IMG/VR virus record: IMGVR_UViG_3300026484_000200
Coordinates: 1-31,885 of that record
Source of the DNA: a virus
Reading direction: 5' to 3' (one strand)
Length of the DNA stretch: 31,885 nucleotides
Below are positions 21,995 to 29,626 of the stretch, in pieces. How positions within the stretch are numbered: the stretch's first letter is position 1; every line of letters starts with the position of its first letter. The notes beneath the pieces were generated by a model. That model did no database searches. It was not told where the DNA came from and saw nothing but the letters and a program-made list of their open reading frames with translations. The position numbers and the translations under genes were made by a program.

Positions 21995-23551
21995 TCAAGA
22001 GATACCTAACTCTTTCATAGCTTTTTGTTCATTTTCATCTAAAGGCTCACTCTCCCCATCAACAAATACCTCTTTTAAAAATGGTGCTTCACCAAAATTC
22101 ATAGTCAAAATCTGCTTTAAAATTCTCTCAGATATTTTAGGGTTTATGTTTTGATTTTGCGATATAGGTAGAAGTACATTCATAAGGTCATTTATTTTTT
22201 TATCCTTATCAACAGTCATCCCAAAGTTTATATTTATCTCATAATCAATCTTTTTTCTATTTCCCTTAGCACCTAAAAAATATTTATCACCTGTAAGTTG
22301 TTCTATAACCTTAGAATCTGCATTTTTTAAAACTAACTCAACATACTCTTTAGCCCAATGCTCAAAGAGTGTATCTTTCATAAGGTTTACCATATTTGTA
22401 ATTCTTGTAGTTGAATTTGCATTAACCACAGCTAGTGCTGTACCACTTCTTCTATCACTAGCACCAGTTTGCCCTTGCTGTATAGAGTTTACAGCACTAG
22501 CCTCATTTAAATCTTTATCTAACAATGGTAAATCATTATTTAAAGAGTAGTCATTAGGTGCTGGCACAAACATCAACCCATCAAGTGAACCTTTAGCACG
22601 AATCCTCTGACCTGCTCCCTTTTTCATATCAGCAGGGTTTATCTGAGTTTTATCTGAGATAATTATAGATGGATTGATATGCTCCTCTTGTATATCATTC
22701 TTTTGATTCCTCTTTTGGTTTATCTCATCATTAAGCTCTTTTATAAGCTCAACAAGAGAAACACCATAAACAAGATTTTCATCTTCTCTTTTTGCATCAT
22801 CAACAGAAGCTAACCTTTCAAGTGCTATCCCCCACTTAAAAGGTATCTTTTTAACAGTAGTTTTTCTTAAAAGTATATCTTTACAAAAGGTTTTATATAT
22901 CCACTTATTACCATCACGAATATACAACTCCTTTATCTCAAACCTTTGAGTAATGTTCTCATCATCTTTAAAAATCAACTCTTTAGCATTCTTATCATAA
23001 ACACCTGTTTTTATCTTCTTAACAATTTGGTTCTGAGATTCTTTAAATCTATAAGCAACATATTCCACATCATCAATATTTCTAGCATCACAATCAAAAG
23101 CTATATCAGTTATAGGAACTTGGTAAGTAACAACTTTATCTTTTTTAGAATTCCAACTTATAAAAACAATACCCATAGAGTAAATTAACGAACTTAAAAA
23201 AGCTTTAGTTAGTTCATTATTAGGTTTTTGTTTCTTATAATAATAGTGAATAATCTTAGTAATTTTTCTTTGAAATTCTCCACCTTTATCATCAACAGCT
23301 ATCAACTCAATAGGGCAACCCTGAGAGAAAAAAGACATAGAAAATATACTTTTTACAATATTCACAATATTTCTAGTAACAGGTATAAATATCCTAGACC
23401 TTTTTGACTTCTTTAAGCTTTTTAATTTACTAGGTTCATATTCAGCGTTATAGTATCTTTCATTATCAACCCATTTATCCAAATTTTTTTGTTGATTATC
23501 AAAAGCTTTATTTACAAGAAAAATATCTTTATCCATTTTATTTTTTTTCAT
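21995..23551 (-). CDS. Portal protein
   Basis: 518 aa from the ATG at 23551, which has AAGGA about 7 nt upstream. The open frame runs on to a TTG at 23584, but that would place the start inside promoter copy D, so the shorter protein is preferred. The sequence has the podovirus-type portal layout: an N-terminal segment with NKAFDNQQKNLDKWVDNERY, a hydrophobic/basic clip region, repeated strand-helix units (VTYQVPITDIAFDCDARNID) and a helical stem with KELNDEINQKRNQKNDIQEE, then QQGQTGASDRRSGTALAVVN. Portals form the dodecameric ring at one capsid vertex through which terminase packages DNA. It is the first late gene. Confidence 0.75.
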   Translation of the reverse strand: MKKNKMDKDIFLVNKAFDNQQKNLDKWVDNERYYNAEYEPSKLKSLKKSKRSRIFIPVTRNIVNIVKSIFSMSFFSQGCPIELIAVDDKGGEFQRKITKIIHYYYKKQKPNNELTKAFLSSLIYSMGIVFISWNSKKDKVVTYQVPITDIAFDCDARNIDDVEYVAYRFKESQNQIVKKIKTGVYDKNAKELIFKDDENITQRFEIKELYIRDGNKWIYKTFCKDILLRKTTVKKIPFKWGIALERLASVDDAKREDENLVYGVSLVELIKELNDEINQKRNQKNDIQEEHINPSIIISDKTQINPADMKKGAGQRIRAKGSLDGLMFVPAPNDYSLNNDLPLLDKDLNEASAVNSIQQGQTGASDRRSGTALAVVNANSTTRITNMVNLMKDTLFEHWAKEYVELVLKNADSKVIEQLTGDKYFLGAKGNRKKIDYEININFGMTVDKDKKINDLMNVLLPISQNQNINPKISERILKQILTMNFGEAPFLKEVFVDGESEPLDENEQKAMKELGIS

Positions 23552-23570
23552 AACAATCCTTACAATCATC

Positions 23571-23603
23571 ATTTTAAAAAACAAATTATGCTATTTTGTC
23601 AAA
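23571..23603 (-). promoter_or_regulatory. Late-type promoter element, copy D
   Basis: Minus-strand TTTTTGACAAAATAGC (TGACA = complement of 23597-23601) is followed after exactly 20 nt by TAAAAT (complement of 23571-23576), 20 nt before the portal ATG at 23551. It fits as the main start of the late transcript, running away from the replication origin. Confidence 0.65.
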
Positions 23604-23652
23604 AACTAAAACATTACAACTCTCAACAAAAGTAATAATAAAAAAAACTCTT

Positions 23653-23694
23653 TTTTATATCTTGATTTTATATTGATTTTATATCTTGATTTTA
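23653..23694. repeat. AT-rich direct repeats (candidate unwinding element)
   Basis: TTTTATATCTTGA (23653-23665), TTTTATATTGA (23666-23676) and TTTTATATCTTGA (23677-23689) are head-to-tail, followed by TTTTA. Short AT-rich direct repeats beside iterons are typical of the DNA-unwinding element of Rep-dependent plasmid origins. Confidence 0.65.
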
Positions 23695-23737
23695 GCATCT
23701 CCCACAGCCCCTACTACAACGAGATTTAAAAGGATTT

Positions 23738-23824
23738 GATATAACTACTTTGTATGGTAGGTATAACTACTTTGTATGGTTTAATAATACCAAACAGTAT
23801 GTAGATATAACTACTTTGTATGGT
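23738..23824 (+). repeat. Iterons of a putative Rep-dependent origin
   Basis: The 19-bp unit TATAACTACTTTGTATGGT occurs exactly at 23740-23758, 23762-23780 and 23806-23824; the first and third are preceded by GA. Starts are spaced 22 and 44 bp, so all lie on one 22-bp (two helical turns) register, with a degenerate unit in the empty slot (CAGTATG near 23796-23802). Iterons upstream of a Rep_3 gene bind the Rep protein and control initiation and copy number. Confidence 0.8.
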
Positions 23825-23871
23825 TTAACTTTAATATTACCATCTACACAATCAGTAATATTAAAGTTAAA
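23824..23871. other. 17-bp perfect inverted repeat before rep
   Basis: Arms at 23824-23840 (TTTAACTTTAATATTAC) and 23855-23871 are perfect complements with a 14-nt loop. The left arm begins at the last base of the third iteron. Inverted repeats between iterons and rep often bind Rep dimers to autoregulate rep; a hairpin role in replication is the alternative. A 66-codon open frame across this repeat and the iterons is not a gene. Confidence 0.75.
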
Positions 23872-23999
23872 AAAGCTATATAACCAATATGTATGTTTAT
23901 ATAACTCTTATATAAAAAAAGGTACACTTTCAAAATTATTAGGCTTTTAAGCCCCCATAATTGGGAAAGATAAAAATAAAAACAAGGTAAATATAACTA

Positions 24000-24956
24000 A
24001 TGAATGATAAAAGTATTGATAACATACAAAATAGTAATAGTGATTTAAATAGAGTTGTTGGACAATCTAATGAGATAGTAAGAAAAACATTTTATTCTAA
24101 TCTTGAGATTGATGATATAAAATTATTTAGAGCTATTATTTCAAAAATTAATTATAGAGATTCTTTGTTTAATGATTTTTATACTTTAAACTATAAAGAA
24201 CTTGACCTTATTGGAATTACAAAAAACACAAACAGAAGATTTACAAAAGTAGTTAATAGTTTAAAAAAGTTATCTTCCACATTTGTTAGTATTGTTGATA
24301 AAGATGGAATACCAACCGAATTAGGTTTAATTAAAAATAAATTTAAATATCCTAAAAAATCAAAACAGATTTTAGTAGAAATTGATGATGATTTGATGCC
24401 TTATCTACTAGAACTAAATGGAGAATATACAAAATACCAACTATCCAACATAGGAAAAATAAAAAGTATTCAACAGTTAAAGTTATATGAATTATTAAGA
24501 AGCTGGGCAAAACAAGGAATGTATAAAATTACATTAGAAAATTTAAAAGAATATTTAGAAATAAAAGAGGGTACTTATAAAATATATGGAAATTTTAAAC
24601 AAAAAATACTTAGTAAATCTATTGAAATTATAAATAAAGAAACAGATATTACAGTCCAGTTAGAAGAGTTAAAAATTAAATCATTCAAAATTGACACTTT
24701 AATTTTTCATATAGAACTTAAAAAACAAAACATCGCATTTGACATAACAGAGTTCATAGAAAAAGTTTTTACAGATAAATCAAAAAACAAATACCTCATA
24801 AAAAGTTATACAAAAGATGAAGAAAAAACTAACTACTATAACCTAGAACTACTAAGCTTACAAGATTATCAAATCTACACATTCAAAGAGAGCTTACCAA
24901 AAAAAGCACTATACCAACTGGTAAAAGGGCAGATAGATGTTAGTGAGATGACCTAA
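24000..24956 (+). CDS. Plasmid-type replication initiator (Rep_3/RepB-like)
   Basis: 318 aa with the double winged-helix pattern of Rep_3 initiators: residues ~38-130 (LFRAIISKINYRDSLFNDFY, the YKELDLIGITKNTNRRFTKV segment, SLKKLSSTFVSI) and ~155-245 (SIQQLKLYELLRSWAKQGMY, LKEYLEIKEGTYKIYGNFKQ). The RLYELL-like helix is typical of the family. Such proteins bind iterons as monomers to open the origin and dimers to repress their own promoter. Iterons lie 180-260 bp upstream, which supports the call. The gene is more AT-rich than its neighbours, hinting at separate origin of the replicon module. The start ATG has AAGG about 12 nt upstream, slightly far. It is convergent with the repressor gene, overlapping by 4 bp at the stops. 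Confidence 0.8.
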   Translation: MNDKSIDNIQNSNSDLNRVVGQSNEIVRKTFYSNLEIDDIKLFRAIISKINYRDSLFNDFYTLNYKELDLIGITKNTNRRFTKVVNSLKKLSSTFVSIVDKDGIPTELGLIKNKFKYPKKSKQILVEIDDDLMPYLLELNGEYTKYQLSNIGKIKSIQQLKLYELLRSWAKQGMYKITLENLKEYLEIKEGTYKIYGNFKQKILSKSIEIINKETDITVQLEELKIKSFKIDTLIFHIELKKQNIAFDITEFIEKVFTDKSKNKYLIKSYTKDEEKTNYYNLELLSLQDYQIYTFKESLPKKALYQLVKGQIDVSEMT

Positions 24957-24974
24957 TTACGACTAACATCTTTT
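24936..24974 (+). terminator. Hairpin over the convergent ends of rep and repressor
   Basis: GATGTTAG (24936-24943) and CTAACATC (24963-24970) form a perfect 8-bp stem with a 19-nt loop, followed by TTTT (24971-24974). The stop codons of both genes lie in the loop. The short T-run and long loop make it a moderate rather than strong rightward terminator. Confidence 0.5.
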
Positions 24975-25339
24975 ATAACCTTTAGTTTTTGTTCTATGTT
25001 TTTATATAAATCGTTATTTCCATAGCTTATTAAATCATCAATCAACATAGCTAACTCTTTAGAATTAACAATATCTTCAATTTTTTTAGTGTCTTTTTCT
25101 GCATCAAGATTAAGACTTACTTGTGTTGGTTTTCTATCGCCAACACCTAAAAACACATAATCAAGTTTATATCTACCAAGTTTACCATTTTCAATAATTT
25201 TTAAATATGGGATATTATTTCGTTTTTTCATTTGAGATATTTGCTGAGGAATAACCTCTAAAAATTCAGCGAGTTCTACATCTTTTTTAAACTCTAAAAC
25301 ATATTTTAATCTCTCAAAAACTTTCTCTGTATCATTCAT
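24953..25339 (-). CDS. CI-type phage repressor (helix-turn-helix)
   Basis: 128 aa. The N-terminal ~70 residues match the Bacteriophage CI repressor helix-turn-helix family: VFERLKYVLEFKKDVELAEF, then LEVIPQQISQMKKRNNIPYL and LDYVFLGVG, the last two marking the recognition helix and the GVG turn that ends the domain. The C-terminal ~55 residues are helical (SKELAMLIDDLISYGNNDLY); there is no Ser/Lys LexA-type protease domain, so RecA-stimulated self-cleavage is unlikely and induction would need another route, such as an antirepressor. It is divergent from the early operon across a 191-bp region with several inverted repeats, its probable operators. Confidence 0.75.
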   Translation of the reverse strand: MNDTEKVFERLKYVLEFKKDVELAEFLEVIPQQISQMKKRNNIPYLKIIENGKLGRYKLDYVFLGVGDRKPTQVSLNLDAEKDTKKIEDIVNSKELAMLIDDLISYGNNDLYKNIEQKLKVIKDVSRN

Positions 25340-25363
25340 TTGATAGTCCTTTAATCATAAATT

Positions 25364-25396
25364 AATCATTTGAGTGATAAAGTTACACAAATGATT
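25364..25396. promoter_or_regulatory. Operator-like inverted repeat by the repressor gene
   Basis: AATCATTTG (25364-25372) and CAAATGATT (25388-25396) are perfect complements with a 15-nt spacer. A related TTCATTTGA is at about 25336-25344, overlapping the repressor start. Repeated TCATTTG half-sites in the repressor/early intergenic region fit binding by the neighbouring repressor (inference). Confidence 0.5.
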
Positions 25397-25436
25397 TATA
25401 GACTAAGTATTTAATTACATTATAAACCAAACATCC

Positions 25437-25530
25437 TTAAAGCTGTACAAAGCACTTAGTTAGTCGTGTTTCTAAGTGCTTCATCAAGTGCTTTGTACAG
25501 CTTTAAACAAACACGACAGGAAAACACGAC
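25437..25530 (+). promoter_or_regulatory. Early leader with mutually exclusive hairpins and RBS-flanking repeats
   Basis: A perfect 21-bp inverted repeat (25437-25457 with 25486-25506; core GCTGTACAAAGCACTT) encloses a second stem that uses the same sequence: AAGCACTTAG (25450-25459) with CTAAGTGCTT (25472-25481). The two cannot form together. The inner loop holds GTCGTGTTT (25463-25471), complementary to AAACACGAC, which occurs twice at 25509-25517 and 25522-25530, directly on both sides of the AGGA ribosome site (25518-25521) of the next gene. No T-run follows either stem. Operator array, translational switch or antisense target are the candidates. Confidence 0.6.
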
Positions 25531-25965
25531 ATGATACAATTTAAAATATTTTCTATTATCGGTGGTGTTTGTATGTTCTTACCAGTTGAGATTGTTGCGT
25601 ATGAGAGAAATATACAACCAGCATCCATAGTAGCTATGACATACAAAACACAAACAGTAGGTAATCACCTAAAATTCAAACGAGCAAAAGATGGTACACT
25701 TCTAGTAAACTCCTCTTATGATGCACCATTACAAGAAGAACTACAAGATTTGTACTACATAGCACTACAATCAACACCAACAACGCTAACCCTAGCTAAA
25801 GAGTTATCTAAGATAGCAAACACACTATCTTTAGATGAAAAACCAGCCACACTCTACAGATACCTACATAGATTTAGATTTGCACAAGTTAGCCGAGCAT
25901 TAGAAGTAAAAAAACTACTAAAACTCTTCATACAAAAAAATAACCTCTTTGAGGAACTATCATGA
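25531..25965 (+). CDS. Early protein next to the repressor, possible winged-helix regulator
   Basis: 144 aa from the ATG at 25531 (AGGA nine bases upstream). An internal ATG at 25573 would give 130 aa starting MFLPVEIVAYERNIQPASI, removing a hydrophobic N-terminus (MIQFKIFSIIGGVC); its upstream GGTGG is a poorer site. From residue ~17 the order helix, NIQPASIVAMTYK, LKFKRAKDGTLLVNSSY resembles excisionase-like winged helices, and the rest is helical (LRYLHRFRFAQV-type). In position it is the first gene divergent from CI, where cro/cox-type regulators are found. The HTH reading is tentative. Confidence 0.6.
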   Translation: MIQFKIFSIIGGVCMFLPVEIVAYERNIQPASIVAMTYKTQTVGNHLKFKRAKDGTLLVNSSYDAPLQEELQDLYYIALQSTPTTLTLAKELSKIANTLSLDEKPATLYRYLHRFRFAQVSRALEVKKLLKLFIQKNNLFEELS

Positions 25966-26204
25966 ACTTCACCAAAGAGCAAAAAAAACAAGTAACAAAA
26001 CATATCCACTCCATAAATGAGATGACAGCACAAGAACTACATAGTTTCGCTGCTAGATGGCACTTAGCAAAACCAGACTTAGAAAAAAATGTTTTTGACA
26101 TAGTCCTAAGAGCTATAGATCTACACAACATAAACATAAAAGACAACACAACCATAAACGCTTTAGCAGTAGTAGCAGATTTAGGGGCAGATGAAGATGA
26201 ATAA
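25962..26204 (+). CDS. Small helical early protein, unknown
   Basis: 80 aa, helical, MNFTKEQKKQVTKHIHSINE, then SFAARWHLAKPDLEKNVFDI and an acidic C-terminus. The ATG overlaps the previous stop (ATGA, 4 bp), and its end overlaps the primase start by 8 bp, so it is translated as part of the same operon. The ARWHLAKPD-type turn could be a small DNA-binding helix pair, but no family is recognised. Confidence 0.6.
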   Translation: MNFTKEQKKQVTKHIHSINEMTAQELHSFAARWHLAKPDLEKNVFDIVLRAIDLHNINIKDNTTINALAVVADLGADEDE

Positions 26205-29079
26205 CACATATCTTGCCATAAAACAAAGAGGCGTAAATACAAAAGAGTTCATAGAAAGACACTACAACATTGAGTTTAAAAACAACAAAGCTAGATGCCC
26301 TTTCCATGAGGAAAAAACATCAAGTTTTACCTACCAACAAAAAAACAACTTTGTTCATTGTTTTGGTTGTTCTAGTGGTGGAGATGCTATTAGTTTTGTA
26401 GAAAAGTTTGAAAAGTTGTCTAACTATGAAGCTTCAAAAAGAGTATGTGAACTAGAAAACATAGAGTATGAAGAGAGTGACAACACAAAAGAGTTAAGTG
26501 AAGAAGAGAAAAAACAAAGAGAACTAAAACATACCCAAGCTGTAGAAGAGTTGAAAAAGAAAAAACTCAAAGAGCAAGAAGAGGAAAACAAACTTAGACA
26601 AAAAGCTAAACAACAGATGTCAAAAGTTGCACCAACCTACCTAGCAGATTTTAAAAACTTTTATGGAACTATCCATCAGGATATAGCAAAAATATTTCCA
26701 AATCAAACGGAGATTTTCAACGAATGGGCTAACTACTACTTAGGATATGACTCAAGACAAAACAGCGTGGTTACTATAAACAGATATAAAGATGAGTTTT
26801 TCAACATCAAACATAGAACTAAAAAGAAACAAGATGGCTCAGATTATGAGGGTAAATGGATAGGCTGGTACAAAGGTAGCCGACACCCATTCCCACTAGA
26901 GTATTATCTACAACACAAAAGTGATGCAGTTGTATTAGTTGAGGGTGAAAAAGACTCCCTTAATCTACTCTCTTATGATATTAACAACATAACTCTAGGT
27001 GGAGTGTCAAACACATGGGAACATAACAAAGAACTACTAAAAGATAAAATAGTTTACATTTGGTTTGACCATGATAAAGCAGGTTATGAAAATGCTATAA
27101 AAAAATACTATGAACTAAAGAGCATAGCTCGTGATGTGTTTGTAGTGCTTTTTTACCACATAGATGCAGATATACCAAAAGGTTACGATATAAGTGACTT
27201 TTTGTATGAGAAACAATTTACAAATAAAAAAGAGATTTTTCATGCTATATCTTACTCAACATACAGATTAACAAATTCACTCATAGATGATATGGGTGAA
27301 TTTTGTGATAAAGATTTTTCCAACTACCATGAACTAGCACCATACAAAGACTTTAGAGATATTAAAAGAGAGTGGTCAAAAACAGACCAAGATGGAAATG
27401 CTTACAACATCTTTACTATAGTTGGTGAACTAGATGATGAAGAGGTAGATAAGTTCCTACAAGATTTGAAAAAGTCAAAAAAGATAGTTGGTTCAAAACA
27501 TGAAAGTGACTATGAACACTTTAGAAACATCTGTATAAATAGTGTCTTAGTAGGTCGTGATGATAAAGCTCAGATGATTGAAAACATGGAAAACACTTTC
27601 GATAGATTTATGAACATAAAAAAAATACTACTCACAAACTACAGACAAACACACATAGTAGATGCACTAAGAGCTTTTTTAAAAATGGCTAAAAAAAGTG
27701 GAAATACTTTTGCAAAGTACCAGGGCAATTTATATATTTGGACTGGAACTCACTACGAATGTTTAGACAACCTAGATGCACTCACAACTTGGATTCATAA
27801 TATTTGGTTTTTTCATGCAAGATTTGACATCAAAAAACAAACCAAAAGAAATATAGATGAGATAGTAGAAAATATAATGTCAAAAGCTTACGACATAGAT
27901 GAAACAAGAAGATATGAAGAGAGGAGAGTTATGAACTTCTTAAATGGCACTCTCAAAATCTCAAAAAGGGGTAAATACACCTTTGTAGAGTCACATAACA
28001 AAAAAGATTGTGCAACAAACATACTAAAATTTAACTATAACAAAAATGCAACAGCTCCAAAGTGGAAAAAGTTTTTAAACAGAGTTCTGCCAGACAAACA
28101 AGACCAGCAAACACTTATGGAGTTTATAGGCTACACCCTAGCACCAACACATAACTATGAATCGTTTATGTTTTTGTATGGAAAGTCAGGTGCAAACGGA
28201 AAAAGTGTCATACTAGATGTTATCCGTGCTTTTTTTGGTGAAGACAACACCTCTTCACTTCAGTTACAACAGTTCTTTGACCATCAACTAAGTTCATTAC
28301 AAAACAAAATTATAAACATTGGAAGTGAAATAGATGCTAAAGGTTTAGATAAAGGTCAATTAGCAACACTAAAAGCACTCGTTTCTCCAAAAGATTCTAT
28401 ACAAATCAATCCCAAAAATAAAGAACCATACCAACTAAAACCAAATGAGAAACCTAAACTTATCTTTGCAGGTAATGACAAACCAAAAGGTAGTGATGTA
28501 GATAGTGCAGTCTTTAGAAGAATGTTACTTTTAAACTTCGATGCAGAGATAAAAGATGATGAAAAGATAAGAGATCTCTCAGACCGTTTCAAAGATGAGA
28601 TGGCAGGTATTTTAAACATGGCACTAGAAGCATTAACAGTCCTGGTAAAAAATGGTAAGTTCTCAAGAAGTGACAAGATGAAAGGTGAGATAGAAGCATA
28701 CAAAGATGAGATAAACCCTATGCGAACATTTGTAAAAGATACACTAAAAGTAGATAACTCCTGTATGGTAGCTAAACCTTTTGTGTACCACTTCTATAAA
28801 GAATGGGCAAGTGAAAAAGGTTTTAAACCTTATTCAGAAATCAACTTTTGGAGAAAGATTAAAGATGAACTGCCAAACATAGAAACTACAGGTAAACAGA
28901 TAAGACTTGCAACCTCATACTTTGGGATTGAACGACCAAGATTTGTACTAAACATAACTTTACAAAACAATGAGTTTAAATCGTTTAGATACAACAACAT
29001 AGAGATACCAGTAAATGAGATTACATTATCCAATGAAAAACCTCATGATGTGGTGATTTTTGAGCAAAACAGCGATTAA
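26197..29079 (+). CDS. Primase-helicase (DnaG-type zinc and TOPRIM plus SF3 helicase)
   Basis: 960 aa from the ATG at 26197 (AGGGG nine bases upstream; an ATG at 26191 is only 3 nt from it). A CHC2 zinc finger has C34, H37, C55 and C58 (CPFH and CFGC). A charged coiled-coil spacer follows at ~95-140. The TOPRIM primase core has VLVEGEKD with E249 and FDHD with D291. The C-terminal half carries a D5N-type region and a superfamily 3 helicase: Walker A GKSGANGKS (~662-670), Walker B-type INIGSEID, and KLIFAGNDKP. Together it primes and unwinds DNA, as P4 alpha and related phage replication proteins do. It closes the early operon and is directly followed by the GTCACG repeat cluster. Confidence 0.85.
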   Translation: MNNTYLAIKQRGVNTKEFIERHYNIEFKNNKARCPFHEEKTSSFTYQQKNNFVHCFGCSSGGDAISFVEKFEKLSNYEASKRVCELENIEYEESDNTKELSEEEKKQRELKHTQAVEELKKKKLKEQEEENKLRQKAKQQMSKVAPTYLADFKNFYGTIHQDIAKIFPNQTEIFNEWANYYLGYDSRQNSVVTINRYKDEFFNIKHRTKKKQDGSDYEGKWIGWYKGSRHPFPLEYYLQHKSDAVVLVEGEKDSLNLLSYDINNITLGGVSNTWEHNKELLKDKIVYIWFDHDKAGYENAIKKYYELKSIARDVFVVLFYHIDADIPKGYDISDFLYEKQFTNKKEIFHAISYSTYRLTNSLIDDMGEFCDKDFSNYHELAPYKDFRDIKREWSKTDQDGNAYNIFTIVGELDDEEVDKFLQDLKKSKKIVGSKHESDYEHFRNICINSVLVGRDDKAQMIENMENTFDRFMNIKKILLTNYRQTHIVDALRAFLKMAKKSGNTFAKYQGNLYIWTGTHYECLDNLDALTTWIHNIWFFHARFDIKKQTKRNIDEIVENIMSKAYDIDETRRYEERRVMNFLNGTLKISKRGKYTFVESHNKKDCATNILKFNYNKNATAPKWKKFLNRVLPDKQDQQTLMEFIGYTLAPTHNYESFMFLYGKSGANGKSVILDVIRAFFGEDNTSSLQLQQFFDHQLSSLQNKIINIGSEIDAKGLDKGQLATLKALVSPKDSIQINPKNKEPYQLKPNEKPKLIFAGNDKPKGSDVDSAVFRRMLLLNFDAEIKDDEKIRDLSDRFKDEMAGILNMALEALTVLVKNGKFSRSDKMKGEIEAYKDEINPMRTFVKDTLKVDNSCMVAKPFVYHFYKEWASEKGFKPYSEINFWRKIKDELPNIETTGKQIRLATSYFGIERPRFVLNITLQNNEFKSFRYNNIEIPVNEITLSNEKPHDVVIFEQNSD

Positions 29080-29089
29080 ATGAACTTTT

Positions 29090-29385
29090 GTCACGCTGTC
29101 ACGCCATTTGTCACGCCATTTTAAAAAAAGCCGTGACAGTTTTCAGCCCTATATTAGGGCTTTTAGTGGGTGTTGTCACGGCATCTCAGGATAAAACCTT
29201 ACATATTGGTTCTGAAAAAGTTTTTTTTTATTTATTTTTTTTTCTCACAAATTTCATGGAAAAAGCCGTGACAAGGTGACAAATAAAAAAAACATCTATC
29301 TAAGCCCTTAAAATAGGGCTTCATAAAGGTCACCCCATTTTAAAAAAATGGCGTGACAAACAAAAAAATGGCGTGACTGCGTGAC
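29090..29385. repeat. Cluster of GTCACG motifs in direct and inverted array
   Basis: The gap between the primase-helicase and the next gene has nine exact GTCACG/CGTGAC hexamers (29090, 29098, 29110, 29132, 29175, 29267, 29352, 29372, 29380) and two near copies (29275, 29329). Four are part of a longer GTCACGCCATTT (29098, 29110, and inverted at about 29346-29357 and 29366-29377). 29329-29357 is itself a 12-bp-arm palindrome. Left copies mostly point one way, right copies the other, giving a large inverted arrangement around an AT-rich centre (29220-29250). A short open frame here (29088-29279) is a by-product. Confidence 0.75.
29145..29164 (+). terminator. Hairpin terminator after the primase-helicase gene
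   Basis: AGCCCTA (29145-29151), loop TAT, TAGGGCT (29155-29161) and three more T. It could end the early transcript. A second, similar stem, AAGCCCT/AGGGCTT (29302-29321), lies downstream without a T-run. Confidence 0.55.
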
Positions 29386-29422
29386 AGATTAATTAAACAT
29401 AACTTAAAAAGGGGCTTTTTAG

Positions 29423-29626
29423 ATGGCATTTCAAATAAAAGAGATAGTTATAGAACCAAGTGCTATAGGTTTAACAAGAACTACTAAAAAAAAAGTATGG
29501 CTAAACCCTAAAGTGTCTATAAAATATAAAAAAGGTAATACAGTTATAACAAGCTTTGAAGCATATCCTGAAGCTATGGACTTTGTAGCAGAATCTTTAA
29601 CAAAGGATAGAGATGTTGCCAAATGA
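29423..29626 (+). CDS. Small beta-rich hypothetical protein before terminase
   Basis: 67 aa with strands IKEIVIEPSAIGLT and KVWLNPKVSIKYKKGNTVIT, then a helical EAYPEAMDFVAESL. AAGGGG lies 9 nt before the ATG. The end overlaps the small terminase gene by 14 bp. No family is recognised. Confidence 0.6.
   Translation: MAFQIKEIVIEPSAIGLTRTTKKKVWLNPKVSIKYKKGNTVITSFEAYPEAMDFVAESLTKDRDVAK

Noticed and set aside
23750-23950. 66-codon frame between the portal gene and rep
   Set aside because: It runs through the iterons and the 17-bp inverted repeat, which explains its repeated YNYF/LYGL sequence; no ribosome site.
29088-29279. 63-codon frame after the primase-helicase
   Set aside because: It lies in the GTCACG array and the terminator hairpin and codes a low-complexity Phe-rich end; no good start signal.
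29302-29321. Second AAGCCCT/AGGGCTT stem as a terminator
   Set aside because: No T-run on either side; kept only as a note to the first terminator.
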